The translations under genes and the position numbers were made by a program. The notes beneath the pieces are model-generated. The model was not told the origin of the DNA. It saw only the letters and a program-made list of their open reading frames with translations, and ran no database searches. Shown piece by piece: positions 16,668 through 24,929 of a DNA stretch of 64,000 nucleotides. Each line of letters begins with the position of its first letter. The first letter of the stretch is position 1. This DNA is from Blautia coccoides (GTDB lineage: Bacteria > Bacillota > Clostridia > Lachnospirales > Lachnospiraceae): contig NZ_CP136422.1 of NCBI RefSeq assembly GCF_034355335.1, forward strand, positions 871,001 through 935,000. The letters run 5' to 3'.

Positions 16668-17741
16668 TTGAGTATTTATCAGGAATTACAGTTGAATCAG
16701 GCCGGTTCCAAGGCACTGATCAAGAACAGTAAAGACAAGAGGGAAAAGGGAAGACATATTCTCATCTATATATTTAAAGTGTTTCTGACACTGGCCTTCT
16801 GTATGGCTTTTGTCACGGCATATACAAAGATATTCGGAGAGAAGAACAGTGTTGCCGGTGTGGTGGTGCTGCTTACAGTGATGGTTTTCAGGTCCGCGGA
16901 TCTGGGAATCAAAGCTTCCCACGGCAGTGCAGTGATCGTCATTTTATTTGGGGTTCTGGCTGTGGGGCCAAAGGTGACGAATATGGTAACTCCGGGATGG
17001 GCGTTATTTCTGAACCTTGTCTTTTTGCTCCTGCTCCTTACCCTGGGATGCCATAATATCATTATGTCAAATCATGCCACCTGGGTTCTGGGATATCTGC
17101 TTCTCCAAGGGAATGATGTGTCGGGCCGGGAATATTTCATGCGTGTCCTGGCGCTGGTTTTGGGCGCACTTTTAACAGCGTTTGTCTTTTACAGAAACCA
17201 CAGGAAGATTTTGTATAAGAGAGGGCTGGGTGATCTGCTGCGGGAATTTGCATTTTCCTCGGCCAGAACAAAGTGGCAGCTTAGGATGGCTCTCGGTATC
17301 TCATCCGGCATGTTTTTCGCACAGCTTATGCACCTTCCCAGAATTATGTGGGCAGGATTTGCCATGATGTCTGTAATGCAGCCCTTTCGGAAGGATTTGA
17401 TAAACAGGTGTAAACACCGCTTCCCCGGAAATATAATCGGCTGTGCCCTGTTTTTTGGACTCTGTGCTGTGTTCCCTGAGAGCTTCTACGGGTTTATCGG
17501 AATTCTTGGGGGTATCGGTGTGGGATTTTCAGCCACCTATCTGTGGCAGACAGTCTTTAATTCCTTCGGAGCACTTGCCATGGCTATGGGAATGTTCGGT
17601 ATGACTGGGTCCATGGTGCTGAGGCTGGCAAACAATCTGTTCGGAGTTGTATATGGTCTTGTGTTTGACTTTGTTTTTGAGAAGTTCTGCTGTAAAATAG
17701 AACGGCTTTCACAGAGAATGGAATCTGTGGACGCGGCATAG
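16668..17741 (+). CDS. FUSC-family integral membrane protein (putative aromatic-acid exporter type)
   Basis: The 357-residue protein starts with TTG at 16668 after a GGGAG site. It has two blocks of transmembrane helices (about 25-165 and 205-340) with a short cytoplasmic connection, a doubled arrangement seen in FUSC proteins such as AaeB and YqjA-like exporters. LGISSGMFFAQLMHLPRIMWAGFAMMSVMQP and the GGIGVGFSATYLWQTV region fit the family. It is shorter than AaeB (about 650), so it is the small Gram-positive type. Pairing with a MarR repressor suggests efflux of an inhibitory compound. It converges on the LysR gene with only 9 bp between them. Confidence 0.75.
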   Translation: MSIYQELQLNQAGSKALIKNSKDKREKGRHILIYIFKVFLTLAFCMAFVTAYTKIFGEKNSVAGVVVLLTVMVFRSADLGIKASHGSAVIVILFGVLAVGPKVTNMVTPGWALFLNLVFLLLLLTLGCHNIIMSNHATWVLGYLLLQGNDVSGREYFMRVLALVLGALLTAFVFYRNHRKILYKRGLGDLLREFAFSSARTKWQLRMALGISSGMFFAQLMHLPRIMWAGFAMMSVMQPFRKDLINRCKHRFPGNIIGCALFFGLCAVFPESFYGFIGILGGIGVGFSATYLWQTVFNSFGALAMAMGMFGMTGSMVLRLANNLFGVVYGLVFDFVFEKFCCKIERLSQRMESVDAA

Positions 17742-17750
17742 GCGTGTTTT

Positions 17751-18626
17751 CTATTTCAGGAGGGAATATAATTTTGAATATTCTTCCCGAAAAATCGTAT
17801 CTTTTCGGAAGACAAAGTTAAGTCCGTGCATCAGATGGAATTCCTGCAATCTGATCTCTTTTAATTTTTGGCTGCGGAGCTCGTGTTCCGCGGCTTTTTT
17901 GTACATAAATGTAATACCGCATCCTGCAGCGGTCAGCCGTTTGATGGCGCCGATGCTTCCGTACTCTATTACCCGGGCAAAGTCGGCAAGCCTGAGATTC
18001 TGCTGGGCAAGTATGGATTCCAGGATATCTCTGGTGCCGGAGCCTTTTTCACGGGTGATCAGGGTGTATGGGAGCAGGTCTTCCAGAATGCAGGGACACT
18101 TGGGAAGGGGAAAGTCCCGGGCACATACGGCGATGTAGGGTTCTTTGCTGTAGGGAAGGAAGTCATATTCTTCCTTGGGGAAGGAACCCTCCACCACGGC
18201 AAAGTCTATTTCCCCAGTGTCAATCTGGCGAAGCAGTTCCCTTGTATTCTGGACTGTGATCTTCATACGGCAGTCAGGGTCTTCCCTCAGGATGTTTTTT
18301 ATTTTTTCGGGAAGGATGTATTCCGCAACGGTCAGGGTTGCGCCGAAGTGGTATTCTTTTTTTGGCTGCTGTACATCCCTGAGTCTGCGGCGGAGATGGG
18401 TTTCATCATTTTTCATGGTCTGGGCAGAGGCGTGAAGGAGCTTTCCTGCCTCTGTCAGGTATAATTTCCGCCCCTGCACAGTGAAAAGACGAGTATTATA
18501 ACACTCCTCCAGAAAATGAATGTGCTGTGAGACGGCAGGCTGTGTCAGTCCCAGTTTATGGGCAGCACGTGTATAGTTCAATTCTTCACATACGGTTAAA
18601 AACGTTTCCATGCGGAAATCCTGCAT
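17751..18626 (-). CDS. LysR-family regulator, divergent from yeiH
   Basis: The 291-residue protein has the LysR winged helix at the N-terminus (FLTVCEELNYTRAAHKLGLT, QPAVSQHIHFLEE) and a periplasmic-binding-protein-like effector domain (about 90-291). Residues of the co-inducer cleft are visible in YHFGATLTVAEYILP and VVEGSFPKEEYDFLPYS. The divergent neighbour is a YeiH-type transporter. LysR/YeiH pairs are common and the regulator is presumed to activate the transporter. Three phased repeats at 18695-18779 between the two genes are the probable binding sites. Confidence 0.92.
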   Translation of the reverse strand: MQDFRMETFLTVCEELNYTRAAHKLGLTQPAVSQHIHFLEECYNTRLFTVQGRKLYLTEAGKLLHASAQTMKNDETHLRRRLRDVQQPKKEYHFGATLTVAEYILPEKIKNILREDPDCRMKITVQNTRELLRQIDTGEIDFAVVEGSFPKEEYDFLPYSKEPYIAVCARDFPLPKCPCILEDLLPYTLITREKGSGTRDILESILAQQNLRLADFARVIEYGSIGAIKRLTAAGCGITFMYKKAAEHELRSQKLKEIRLQEFHLMHGLNFVFRKDTIFREEYSKLYSLLK

Positions 18627-18694
18627 ATTTTTGTCCTCCTGAAATCTTTGTATTGCGGGTATATGACCGTAATCCTGCTACCGTGGCGGGTACA

Positions 18695-18779
18695 GATTAT
18701 TTATAGAATATCATGTGGCCGGTACGGATTATATTGTAGAATATTTGGTAGTCAGTGTTGATTATATTATAAAATATTT
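18695..18779. promoter_or_regulatory. Three phased direct repeats in the lysR-yeiH intergenic region
   Basis: GATTAT-type repeats start at 18695, 18727 and 18760, spacings of 32 and 33 bp. Each reads GATTATNTTNTANAATAT or close to it, and the first two are preceded by GGTAC. Three helical turns between copies would put bound proteins on the same DNA face, as expected for LysR tetramers. Confidence 0.6.
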
Positions 18780-18871
18780 TTATGGAAAAATAAATATAAA
18801 TAATTTTTCTTTATTATAAATGCGTGGTAAGATATACCAGTAACAGTAATTTAGAAAAGGGGAAAAGAACT

Positions 18872-19903
18872 ATGGATTTTATGAAAAAAAATTGGAAAGG
18901 CCTTCTGCTCTGCCTGGCCATTGCACTGCCGAGCTGGTTTTTGGGAAAGGCACTGCCGGTCATTGGCGGACCGGTTTTTGCCATTCTTCTGGGAATGGCA
19001 GTCACTCTCATTCTGAAGGATAAGACAAATTTGCAGCCCGGCATTACATTTACATCAAAAAAGGTTCTGCAGTATGCGGTGATCCTTTTGGGATTCGGGC
19101 TGAACCTGTCGGTTATTCTGCAGACAGGAAAACAGTCCCTGCCTATTATCCTTGCAACCATCACCACATCACTGGTCATCGCCTATGTGCTTCACCGGGT
19201 GATGCGGATTCCGGGAAAAATCTCCACTTTAGTAGGGGTTGGTTCTTCCATCTGCGGCGGTTCAGCCATAGCAGCTACGGCACCTGTCATTGACGCAGAT
19301 GACGAGGAAGTGGCCCAGGCCATCTCTGTTATCTTTTTGTTCAACATTTTGGCGGCAATTCTGTTTCCTGCTTTTGGCGCTCTGATCGGATTTGACACAC
19401 ACAGCGGGGAGGCCTTTGGAATTTTTGCGGGGACGGCTGTCAATGATACCTCATCTGTGACCGCTGCTGCATCCACCTGGGATTCCCTTTACAATCTGGG
19501 CGCCGCCACACTTGACAAAGCTGTGACCGTGAAGCTGACCAGGACTTTGGCCATCATTCCCATCACCCTTGTACTTGCCATTGTACGGGCAAAGAATCTG
19601 GAAGAAGAGGAAGGAAATAACGTTGAGTTCAGAAAAATATTTCCCTTCTTTATCCTGTATTTTGTGGGGGCTTCTGTGATCACCACCATCGCTGTGAACC
19701 TGGGCGTTCCGGCGGGAATCTTCAATCCTCTGAAGACACTGAGCAAGTTCTTCATTGTCATGGCAATGGGAGCCATCGGGCTGAACACCAATGTGGTGAA
19801 GCTCATTAAAACAGGCGGGAAGCCTATTTTTATGGGGGCCTGCTGCTGGGCTGGGATTACATGTGTGAGTCTGGTCATGCAGAGAATACTTGGAATATGG
19901 TAA
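18872..19903 (+). CDS. YeiH/UPF0324 family membrane protein (putative sulfate exporter)
   Basis: The 343-residue protein has about ten transmembrane segments, usual for YeiH. Family marks are [11 protein letters not shown], the [19 protein letters not shown] loop with acidic [31 protein letters not shown] and [12 protein letters not shown] 18872 follows AGGGGA by 8 nt. The family is annotated as a sulfate or inorganic-anion exporter on limited evidence, so the substrate is uncertain. It is monocistronic, divergent from its LysR regulator, and closed by a terminator. Confidence 0.93.
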   Translation: MDFMKKNWKGLLLCLAIALPSWFLGKALPVIGGPVFAILLGMAVTLILKDKTNLQPGITFTSKKVLQYAVILLGFGLNLSVILQTGKQSLPIILATITTSLVIAYVLHRVMRIPGKISTLVGVGSSICGGSAIAATAPVIDADDEEVAQAISVIFLFNILAAILFPAFGALIGFDTHSGEAFGIFAGTAVNDTSSVTAAASTWDSLYNLGAATLDKAVTVKLTRTLAIIPITLVLAIVRAKNLEEEEGNNVEFRKIFPFFILYFVGASVITTIAVNLGVPAGIFNPLKTLSKFFIVMAMGAIGLNTNVVKLIKTGGKPIFMGACCWAGITCVSLVMQRILGIW

Positions 19904-19953
19904 AAAAATGCCTGACGGATCAGACGCAGAGTCTTGATCCGGCAGGCATTTTT
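19904..19953 (+). terminator. Terminator after yeiH
   Basis: AAAAATGCCTG-A-CGGATCA pairs with TGATCCGG-CAGGCATTTTT around a 12-nt loop. The A-run before it and T-run after it make it usable on both strands, which suits the convergent ferritin operon. Confidence 0.9.
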
Positions 19954-19963
19954 GCGCCTTAAT

Positions 19964-20152
19964 TCAGGACGCGTGTTTCTTTAACTGCTTTTTGGCATAT
20001 TTTTTTACCTTACACTCACAGTGGCCGCAGCCTTTCCCGGCTTTGGTCATTTTCCGCACTTCTTTGAAAGAAGTGGCTCCGTCTTTGATGGCTTCTTTGA
20101 TGTCCTTTTTTGTGACCTTATAGCAGGGACACAGATATTTTTCCCCACTCAT
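19964..20152 (-). CDS. BFD-like [2Fe-2S]-binding protein
   Basis: This 62-residue protein has two cysteine clusters, CPC at its start (MSGEKYLCPCYKVTKKDIK) and CGHCEC (GKGCGHCECKVKKY). They are separated by a small helical segment with KDGATSFKEVRKMTKAG. This is the pattern of bacterioferritin-associated ferredoxin (Fer2_BFD), although the second motif is unusually cysteine-rich, and the C-terminus is strongly lysine-rich. ATG 20150-20152 lies one base past the ferritin stop, so translation is probably coupled. Known BFD proteins reduce Fe(III) in bacterioferritin to release iron; a similar role with the ferritin upstream is inferred from this arrangement. The longer frame to 20284 only overlaps the ferritin gene. 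Confidence 0.85.
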   Translation of the reverse strand: MSGEKYLCPCYKVTKKDIKEAIKDGATSFKEVRKMTKAGKGCGHCECKVKKYAKKQLKKHAS

Positions 20153-20153
20153 A

Positions 20154-20666
20154 TCAAAGCACCAGGGAAGGGGCAGCGTATACCCGTGCTGCCAGCTCCG
20201 AATCCAGCATATAAAGGCTCTTGGAATCATGTCCGAAAAGCTCGAATTTGCGGATAAGATCCTCTGCGTTTTTTTCTTCCTCACCCTGTTCTTTTACAAA
20301 CCAGTCCAGAAACTGCATGGTACGGAAGTCTTTTACGGTGTATGCGGCGTCGTAAATATTGTGAATCAGGCCGGTCACATAATGCTCGTGCTCCAGGCTG
20401 GCATGCAGGGGCTGGTCAAAGGCGTCAAATACCTTGTCCGGCTTGTCTATGGATTCCAGTGTAATTTTTTCGCTGTTATTCTGAAGGTACTGGATGAAGA
20501 GCACGGCATGATCACGTTCTTCCTGAGCCTGTACATTGTACCAGTTGGCAAAACCGTCAAGTCCCTGCTCTTTATAGTAATTGGCAAAATCCAGATATAG
20601 ATAGGCGGAGTAGAATTCTTTGTTAATCTGCGTGTTCAGCAGTTCAGATACTTTTTTGTCTAACAT
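20154..20666 (-). CDS. ftnA: Ferritin (iron storage)
   Basis: The 170-residue protein is a standard non-haem ferritin. It has NKEFYSAYLYLDFANYY (helix A with the ferroxidase Glu), QAQEERDHAVLFIQYL (helix B with E and H ligands) and DWFVKEQGEEEKNAEDLI (helix C). ATG 20664-20666 is supported by AAGGAGG 9 nt upstream; the frame reads on without a site. It should oxidise Fe(II) and store the mineral in a 24-subunit shell. A promoter (TTGTTG-17-TATAAT, 20719-20747) lies about 55 bp upstream. It is the first gene of an operon with the BFD-like ferredoxin. Confidence 0.96.
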   Translation of the reverse strand: MLDKKVSELLNTQINKEFYSAYLYLDFANYYKEQGLDGFANWYNVQAQEERDHAVLFIQYLQNNSEKITLESIDKPDKVFDAFDQPLHASLEHEHYVTGLIHNIYDAAYTVKDFRTMQFLDWFVKEQGEEEKNAEDLIRKFELFGHDSKSLYMLDSELAARVYAAPSLVL

Positions 20667-20718
20667 AGTAATAACCTCCTTAAATTGGACTATTTTGTGC
20701 AGGTATCCTGCAATTTTG

Positions 20719-20747
20719 ATTATAGCACGCTTGGACAGTTTCAACAA
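20719..20747 (-). promoter_or_regulatory. Promoter of the ferritin operon
   Basis: On the minus strand, TTGTTG (20742-20747) and TATAAT (20719-20724) are spaced 17 bp apart. Confidence 0.65.
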
Positions 20748-20919
20748 TGGTAAAATTATGACTTTGCTGCCGCCGGGATTTGTAATATGAGCAGCAGTTA
20801 AAATTTATGATCAAAAATTAAAAAGGAATCAATAGTGCCGGGAATGGGTATCTGTTATAATATCTATTGTAAAGAGCGGGAGCTGGCGCCGGCTGTCCGT
20901 GTATATAACGGAGGACAAT

Positions 20920-22005
20920 ATGATGAAAATAAATGAGATTATCAGAACAAGAAGAAAAGAACTGAAACTCACCCAGGAACAGGCTGCAGAGTATCTGGGG
21001 ATATCAGCGCCGGCTGTCAACAAATGGGAAAAGGGAGTGAGTTATCCTGATATCACCCTGCTGCCGCCTCTGGCAAGGCTTCTGAAGGTGGATCTGAATA
21101 CCCTGCTGTCCTTTGAGGAGGAGCTTACGGGTGAGGAGATCAATCATTTCTGCGGAGAAGTTTACGCAGTGCTTAAAGAGAGAGGATATAAAGAAGGGTA
21201 TGAGCTGGCTATGAAGAAGATCAGCGAGTATCCAAACAGCAGCAAGCTGATCTATAACCTTGCCGGTTTTCTGAAGGGGGCCATGCTCATGTTTCCCGTG
21301 GAGGAAAAGGATAAGGCGGCATATGAGGAGGAAATCCTGGGTTTATTTGAAAGGACTGCCATGAACAGTGAGACGGACTGGGAGATAAGAGGCAGTGCCC
21401 TTAATATGCTGGTTGCCGATTACATTCAGAAAGAGAACTACAGCAGGGCAGAGGAACTGCTGACGCAGATACCGGATCCGGGAGTGGATAAGAGGCCAAT
21501 GCTCACACTCCTTTACAGGAGACAGGGGAAAACGGAAGAGGCAGTAAAGCTGGCACAGCAAAAGCTGCTCCAGGCTGCAGGCGATGTGCAGAACTGTCTG
21601 ATCACACTTATGGAGATCCATAAGGAACAGGGCAGCCGGGAGGATATGGAATACTATGCGGGGAAATGCAGGGATGTAGTGGAACTGCTGGATCTGTGGG
21701 AGTACGGCAAGTATATGGCAGATTATGAAACTGCGGCTGCACGAAAAGATGCAGACAGAACGCTGGAAATGCTGGAGAAGGTGCTGGACGCTATGGGAAA
21801 ACCGTGGAAGCTGGGGGAGAGCAGGCTCTATCACAGCCTGGACGAACAGAAGGGAAACCAGGAGCAGCAGAAGGAATTGTTTAAACGTATGCGCACGGGG
21901 TTATTGGAGGATCTGGAAAATCTGGAAGAATTTGATTTTATCAGAGACAGACAGGAGTTTAAAGCGTTGTTGGCAAAGTTCCGGGATGACAATACACTGA
22001 AGTAA
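20920..22005 (+). CDS. XRE-family regulator with C-terminal TPR-like region
   Basis: The 361-residue protein has an N-terminal HTH_3 domain (LKLTQEQAAEYLGISAPAVN, then KWEKGVSYPDITLLPPLARL), followed by about 290 residues of helical pairs typical of TPR-like repeats. ATG 20920 (a second ATG follows at 20923) has GGAGG about 6 nt upstream. Such XRE-TPR proteins are common in Lachnospiraceae and resemble peptide-responsive regulators, but no signalling peptide gene is visible nearby. It precedes the PfkB kinase by 146 bp and could share its transcript. Confidence 0.85.
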   Translation: MMKINEIIRTRRKELKLTQEQAAEYLGISAPAVNKWEKGVSYPDITLLPPLARLLKVDLNTLLSFEEELTGEEINHFCGEVYAVLKERGYKEGYELAMKKISEYPNSSKLIYNLAGFLKGAMLMFPVEEKDKAAYEEEILGLFERTAMNSETDWEIRGSALNMLVADYIQKENYSRAEELLTQIPDPGVDKRPMLTLLYRRQGKTEEAVKLAQQKLLQAAGDVQNCLITLMEIHKEQGSREDMEYYAGKCRDVVELLDLWEYGKYMADYETAAARKDADRTLEMLEKVLDAMGKPWKLGESRLYHSLDEQKGNQEQQKELFKRMRTGLLEDLENLEEFDFIRDRQEFKALLAKFRDDNTLK

Positions 22006-22151
22006 CAAAATACGAGGGCTTGGTGCCTGCATATTGTGAGTAGAGGAAACAGGAGACCGCAGAATAAGCAGTGAAAACAGGAGAGCTTGCAGAAAAAGCG
22101 CGTGAAAAATGGGGTATCCTCAGAAATAGCAAAGTGGAAAGGGGAGAAGAT

Positions 22152-23099
22152 ATGGATGGAAAAATTTTAGTTGTGGGGGCAGCCATACTGGATGTGCTGG
22201 CAGAACCGGTGGATGAGCGTGTTTTTGAGACCGGTTCAAGTCCGGCTGATGCTATCACCATGAGGACAGGAGGGGATGCCCTGAACGAAGCCACTATTCT
22301 GGCAAAATTAGGGGAAAGTGTCCAGCTTCTGACTGTGCTGGGCAGCGATCCCGCCTCAGAGCTTATTCGGGCACACTGCCGTAAATGGGGAATCGGACTT
22401 GATCATACTAGGACAGAACCCGGCGTGGATACAGGGATCAATGTGGTTCTGGTGAAAAAGGGCGGAGAAAGGAGTTTTCTGACGAATCCGCATGGCACGC
22501 TGCGCAGCCTTTCTGCGGAGCATCTGGAGGGGGATTATCTGCAGGGGGTAAAAATCCTGTGTTTTGCCAGTATCTTTGTTTTTCCAAAGCTTGGCGGCAG
22601 GGAGACTGCCCGGCTGTTTTCCAGGGCAAAGGAACAGGGAATATTGGTCTGTGCTGATATGACCAAGAGAAAGAATGAAGAGACAGTGAAGGATATCCGG
22701 GAGGCGCTGGCCTGTGTGGATTATCTTTTCCCGAATTATGAGGAAGCCGTGCTGGTTACCGGGAAGAGGGAACTGCATGAAATCGCAGACGCGTTTTTGG
22801 ACTGCGGTGTGGGGAATGTGGTGATCAAATGTGGGAATAAGGGATGTTTTGTGAAAAACAGGGAAATGTTCTTTGAGAGTCCGGCTGTTTCCAGCATCCG
22901 GTGTGTGGATACCACAGGCGCCGGTGACAGTTTTGCGGCAGGATTTGTGTACGCCCTGTCACAGGACATGGATCTGCGGACAGCAGCGGCATATGCCAAC
23001 GTCTGCGGCGGACTGGCAGTGCAGAGGCTGGGGGCAACAGAAGGGATCAATAATATTGTTCAGGTAGAAAATGCAGTAAAGAAGTATCATTCTCCATGA
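22152..23099 (+). CDS. PfkB-family carbohydrate kinase
   Basis: The 315-residue protein has both PfkB signatures. The N-terminal one is the glycine-rich TGGDALNEATILAKLG; the C-terminal one is DTTGAGDSFAAGFVYAL (253 onward) with D259 as the catalytic base and the anion hole in GAG. Length and the early DILVVGAAILD-type strand match ribokinase-like enzymes that phosphorylate sugars with ATP. The sugar cannot be told from sequence. ATG 22152 follows AGGGGAG. A DUF975 protein starts 73 bp downstream. Confidence 0.92.
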   Translation: MDGKILVVGAAILDVLAEPVDERVFETGSSPADAITMRTGGDALNEATILAKLGESVQLLTVLGSDPASELIRAHCRKWGIGLDHTRTEPGVDTGINVVLVKKGGERSFLTNPHGTLRSLSAEHLEGDYLQGVKILCFASIFVFPKLGGRETARLFSRAKEQGILVCADMTKRKNEETVKDIREALACVDYLFPNYEEAVLVTGKRELHEIADAFLDCGVGNVVIKCGNKGCFVKNREMFFESPAVSSIRCVDTTGAGDSFAAGFVYALSQDMDLRTAAAYANVCGGLAVQRLGATEGINNIVQVENAVKKYHSP

Positions 23100-23172
23100 A
23101 AATATGGTAATATGGAACAGTGAGAATTATCCGGAAACAGGTTCAATGGTTCCGGGGAATGGGGATGAGATT

Positions 23173-23898
23173 ATGTGGAACAGAATTGATCTGAAGATGA
23201 GCGGCAAAGCAAATTTCCTGAAAAATTACGGGCCGGCAGTATTGGTATCCTTGATATCAGCTCTTGTGGCTACAAAGTACGGACGTAACTATAACGGTGA
23301 CGGCTCGGGAGGCCCGTTTCTTGAGATTCCGGGACTTCACTTGAAGCTGGACTGGAGTCATTCATTTTTTAACTGGGGAGGAAGTGCATTTACCGCAGGG
23401 GCTGTTTCCCTGGCTGTGATCCTTCTTGATGTTTTTATCTTTCAGATGCTGCTGGTGGGAGCCTGTAGATTTTATGTGGAGAACCGTGATTATAATGCAC
23501 CAGTCTCCAAGCTGCTGTTTGGCTTTCAGAGTGGGTTTTACGGGAATTCCGTGTTGGTTATGTTTATGAAGAATCTGTTTGTTGCTCTGTGGACTTTGCT
23601 GTTTGTGATCCCGGGAATCGTGATGAGCTATGCCTACCGCATGGTCCCTTATATTCTGGCGGAGCAGCCAGATATCCATTACAGGGAGGCACTGCGGATC
23701 AGCAAGGAAATGATGTATGGACAGAAGTGGGAAGCCTTTGTTCTGGATCTTTCTTTTATCGGCTGGTTTCTGATAGGTACACTGACCTGTGGAGTGGCGG
23801 GTATCTTTTATGTGAAGCCATATGTGGATGCCACCAATGCGGAGCTTTATGCGGCACTCAGGGACGATTGGTTCGGAAAGCATGCAGAGATGCACTAG
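23173..23898 (+). CDS. DUF975-family membrane protein
   Basis: The 241-residue protein begins MWNRIDLKMSGKANFLKNYG and has about five transmembrane segments. Family features are the cytoplasmic start with a K-rich linker, the KNLFVALWTLLFVIPGIVMSYAYRMVPYILAEQPD block and ALRISKEMMYGQKWEAF. The function of DUF975 is unknown. ATG 23173 is preferred over 23104 because GGGGATGAG precedes it. It probably shares a transcript with the kinase upstream and ends before a large hairpin terminator. Confidence 0.88.
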   Translation: MWNRIDLKMSGKANFLKNYGPAVLVSLISALVATKYGRNYNGDGSGGPFLEIPGLHLKLDWSHSFFNWGGSAFTAGAVSLAVILLDVFIFQMLLVGACRFYVENRDYNAPVSKLLFGFQSGFYGNSVLVMFMKNLFVALWTLLFVIPGIVMSYAYRMVPYILAEQPDIHYREALRISKEMMYGQKWEAFVLDLSFIGWFLIGTLTCGVAGIFYVKPYVDATNAELYAALRDDWFGKHAEMH

Positions 23899-23906
23899 GC
23901 AGGCTT

Positions 23907-23989
23907 GGCCCGCCGTCTTCTATATCAATGCGTTATGCAGATCATACTGCATGGGGCGGAGATATAGAAGACGGTGGGCCGTTTTTTTT
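23907..23989 (+). terminator. Terminator with 20-bp stem and an inner hairpin
   Basis: The 20-nt arm at 23907-23926 (starting GGCCCGCCGTC) pairs with 23961-23980 with a single G-U, followed by eight T. The 34-nt loop contains a second hairpin, ATGCAG/CTGCAT. The length is unusual for a plain terminator. Confidence 0.85.
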
Positions 23990-24075
23990 CCGAAACCGGT
24001 AGAAAACCGCAGTCGGCGGGCAGAGTAAGGCTTTGAATAAAGGTTAGAGCCGGCGTGACAGAAGAAGACGAACGG

Positions 24076-24648
24076 TTACGGATAAATGTCTTTTAGCGCG
24101 TTCATGATAAGACGGAAGGTCAGATCAGCCATGTGCTGGGGGGATTCACCGGTATCGGAGTCCAGCCAGGTTTTTATCAGGCCGATACATCCCGTCAGAC
24201 AGAAGGAATAGGAGTATTTCAGGCTGTCCATATTTTCCGGGAAGGTGGCCTTCAGGACTTTCAGGCTGTGTTCGGATATGATGCTCTCTATGCGGCTGAC
24301 AAAGGACATGTCACCGTTGGGGCCTAAAAGAGCGCTGCAGATGTCTTTGTTTTCCCAGAGGGTCAGGAAGATGTCTTCTATAAAAGGGAAACTGTCTTCG
24401 TTAAAGGGGCTGACAGGATGTTCCTGGATGATCTTCAGTATTTCTTCCTGGAGTTCGTTTTCTATGGTTTCCAGCATGTTGTAGATGTCAGTATAGTGGA
24501 GGTAAAAGGTGGAGCGGTTGATGTCGACCTCTTCTACCAGTTCTTTTACTGTGATCTCTTTGATGCTTTTGTGCTGCATGAGTTTTGAGAGACCGGCGCG
24601 GAGCTGGGATTTTGTTTTACGGATACGGCGGTCTGGTTTTTTGGGCAT
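24076..24648 (-). CDS. TetR/AcrR-family regulator, divergent from yhgE
   Basis: The 190-residue protein has a TetR N-terminal domain: RKTKSQLRAGLSKLMQHKSI, then EITVKELVEEVDINRSTFYLHYTDIYNMLE. The C-terminal helical domain has the form seen in TetR_C proteins of Firmicutes. The run of Lys and Arg before the HTH (MPKKPDRRIRKTK) is typical. Divergence from the YhgE gene suggests it represses it. GGAGG at about 24657 supports the start. Confidence 0.92.
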   Translation of the reverse strand: MPKKPDRRIRKTKSQLRAGLSKLMQHKSIKEITVKELVEEVDINRSTFYLHYTDIYNMLETIENELQEEILKIIQEHPVSPFNEDSFPFIEDIFLTLWENKDICSALLGPNGDMSFVSRIESIISEHSLKVLKATFPENMDSLKYSYSFCLTGCIGLIKTWLDSDTGESPQHMADLTFRLIMNALKDIYP

Positions 24649-24765
24649 AGGGGAGCCTCCTTTCCTAACTGTTTCAAGTGGGAAGACAATTGTTAAAAAA
24701 GTATAAAATGCAACAAATATATGCAGAAATGTCTAGTAATGGATAGGGTGAGGGGGAATTGATGG

Positions 24766-24794
24766 TTGTGAGGATCAAGTGGTTTTAGTATAAT
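24766..24794 (+). promoter_or_regulatory. Promoter of the yhgE gene
   Basis: TTGTGA (24766-24771) and TATAAT (24789-24794) are separated by 17 bp, about 136 bp before the gene. The leader between them holds no hairpin with a T-run. The TetR operator is not clear to me. Confidence 0.6.
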
Positions 24795-24929
24795 ACAGAT
24801 TACCTTAAAAATCAACACGGTATCTATTAATAGAATTTTAGTCAAGCAAAAACAAAGGCGGGGCATAGAATGGTAAAAAGGGTGTGGATGGCGTGCTGAT
24901 AAAATTGGTAACAGAAAGGGGAATGTGAT

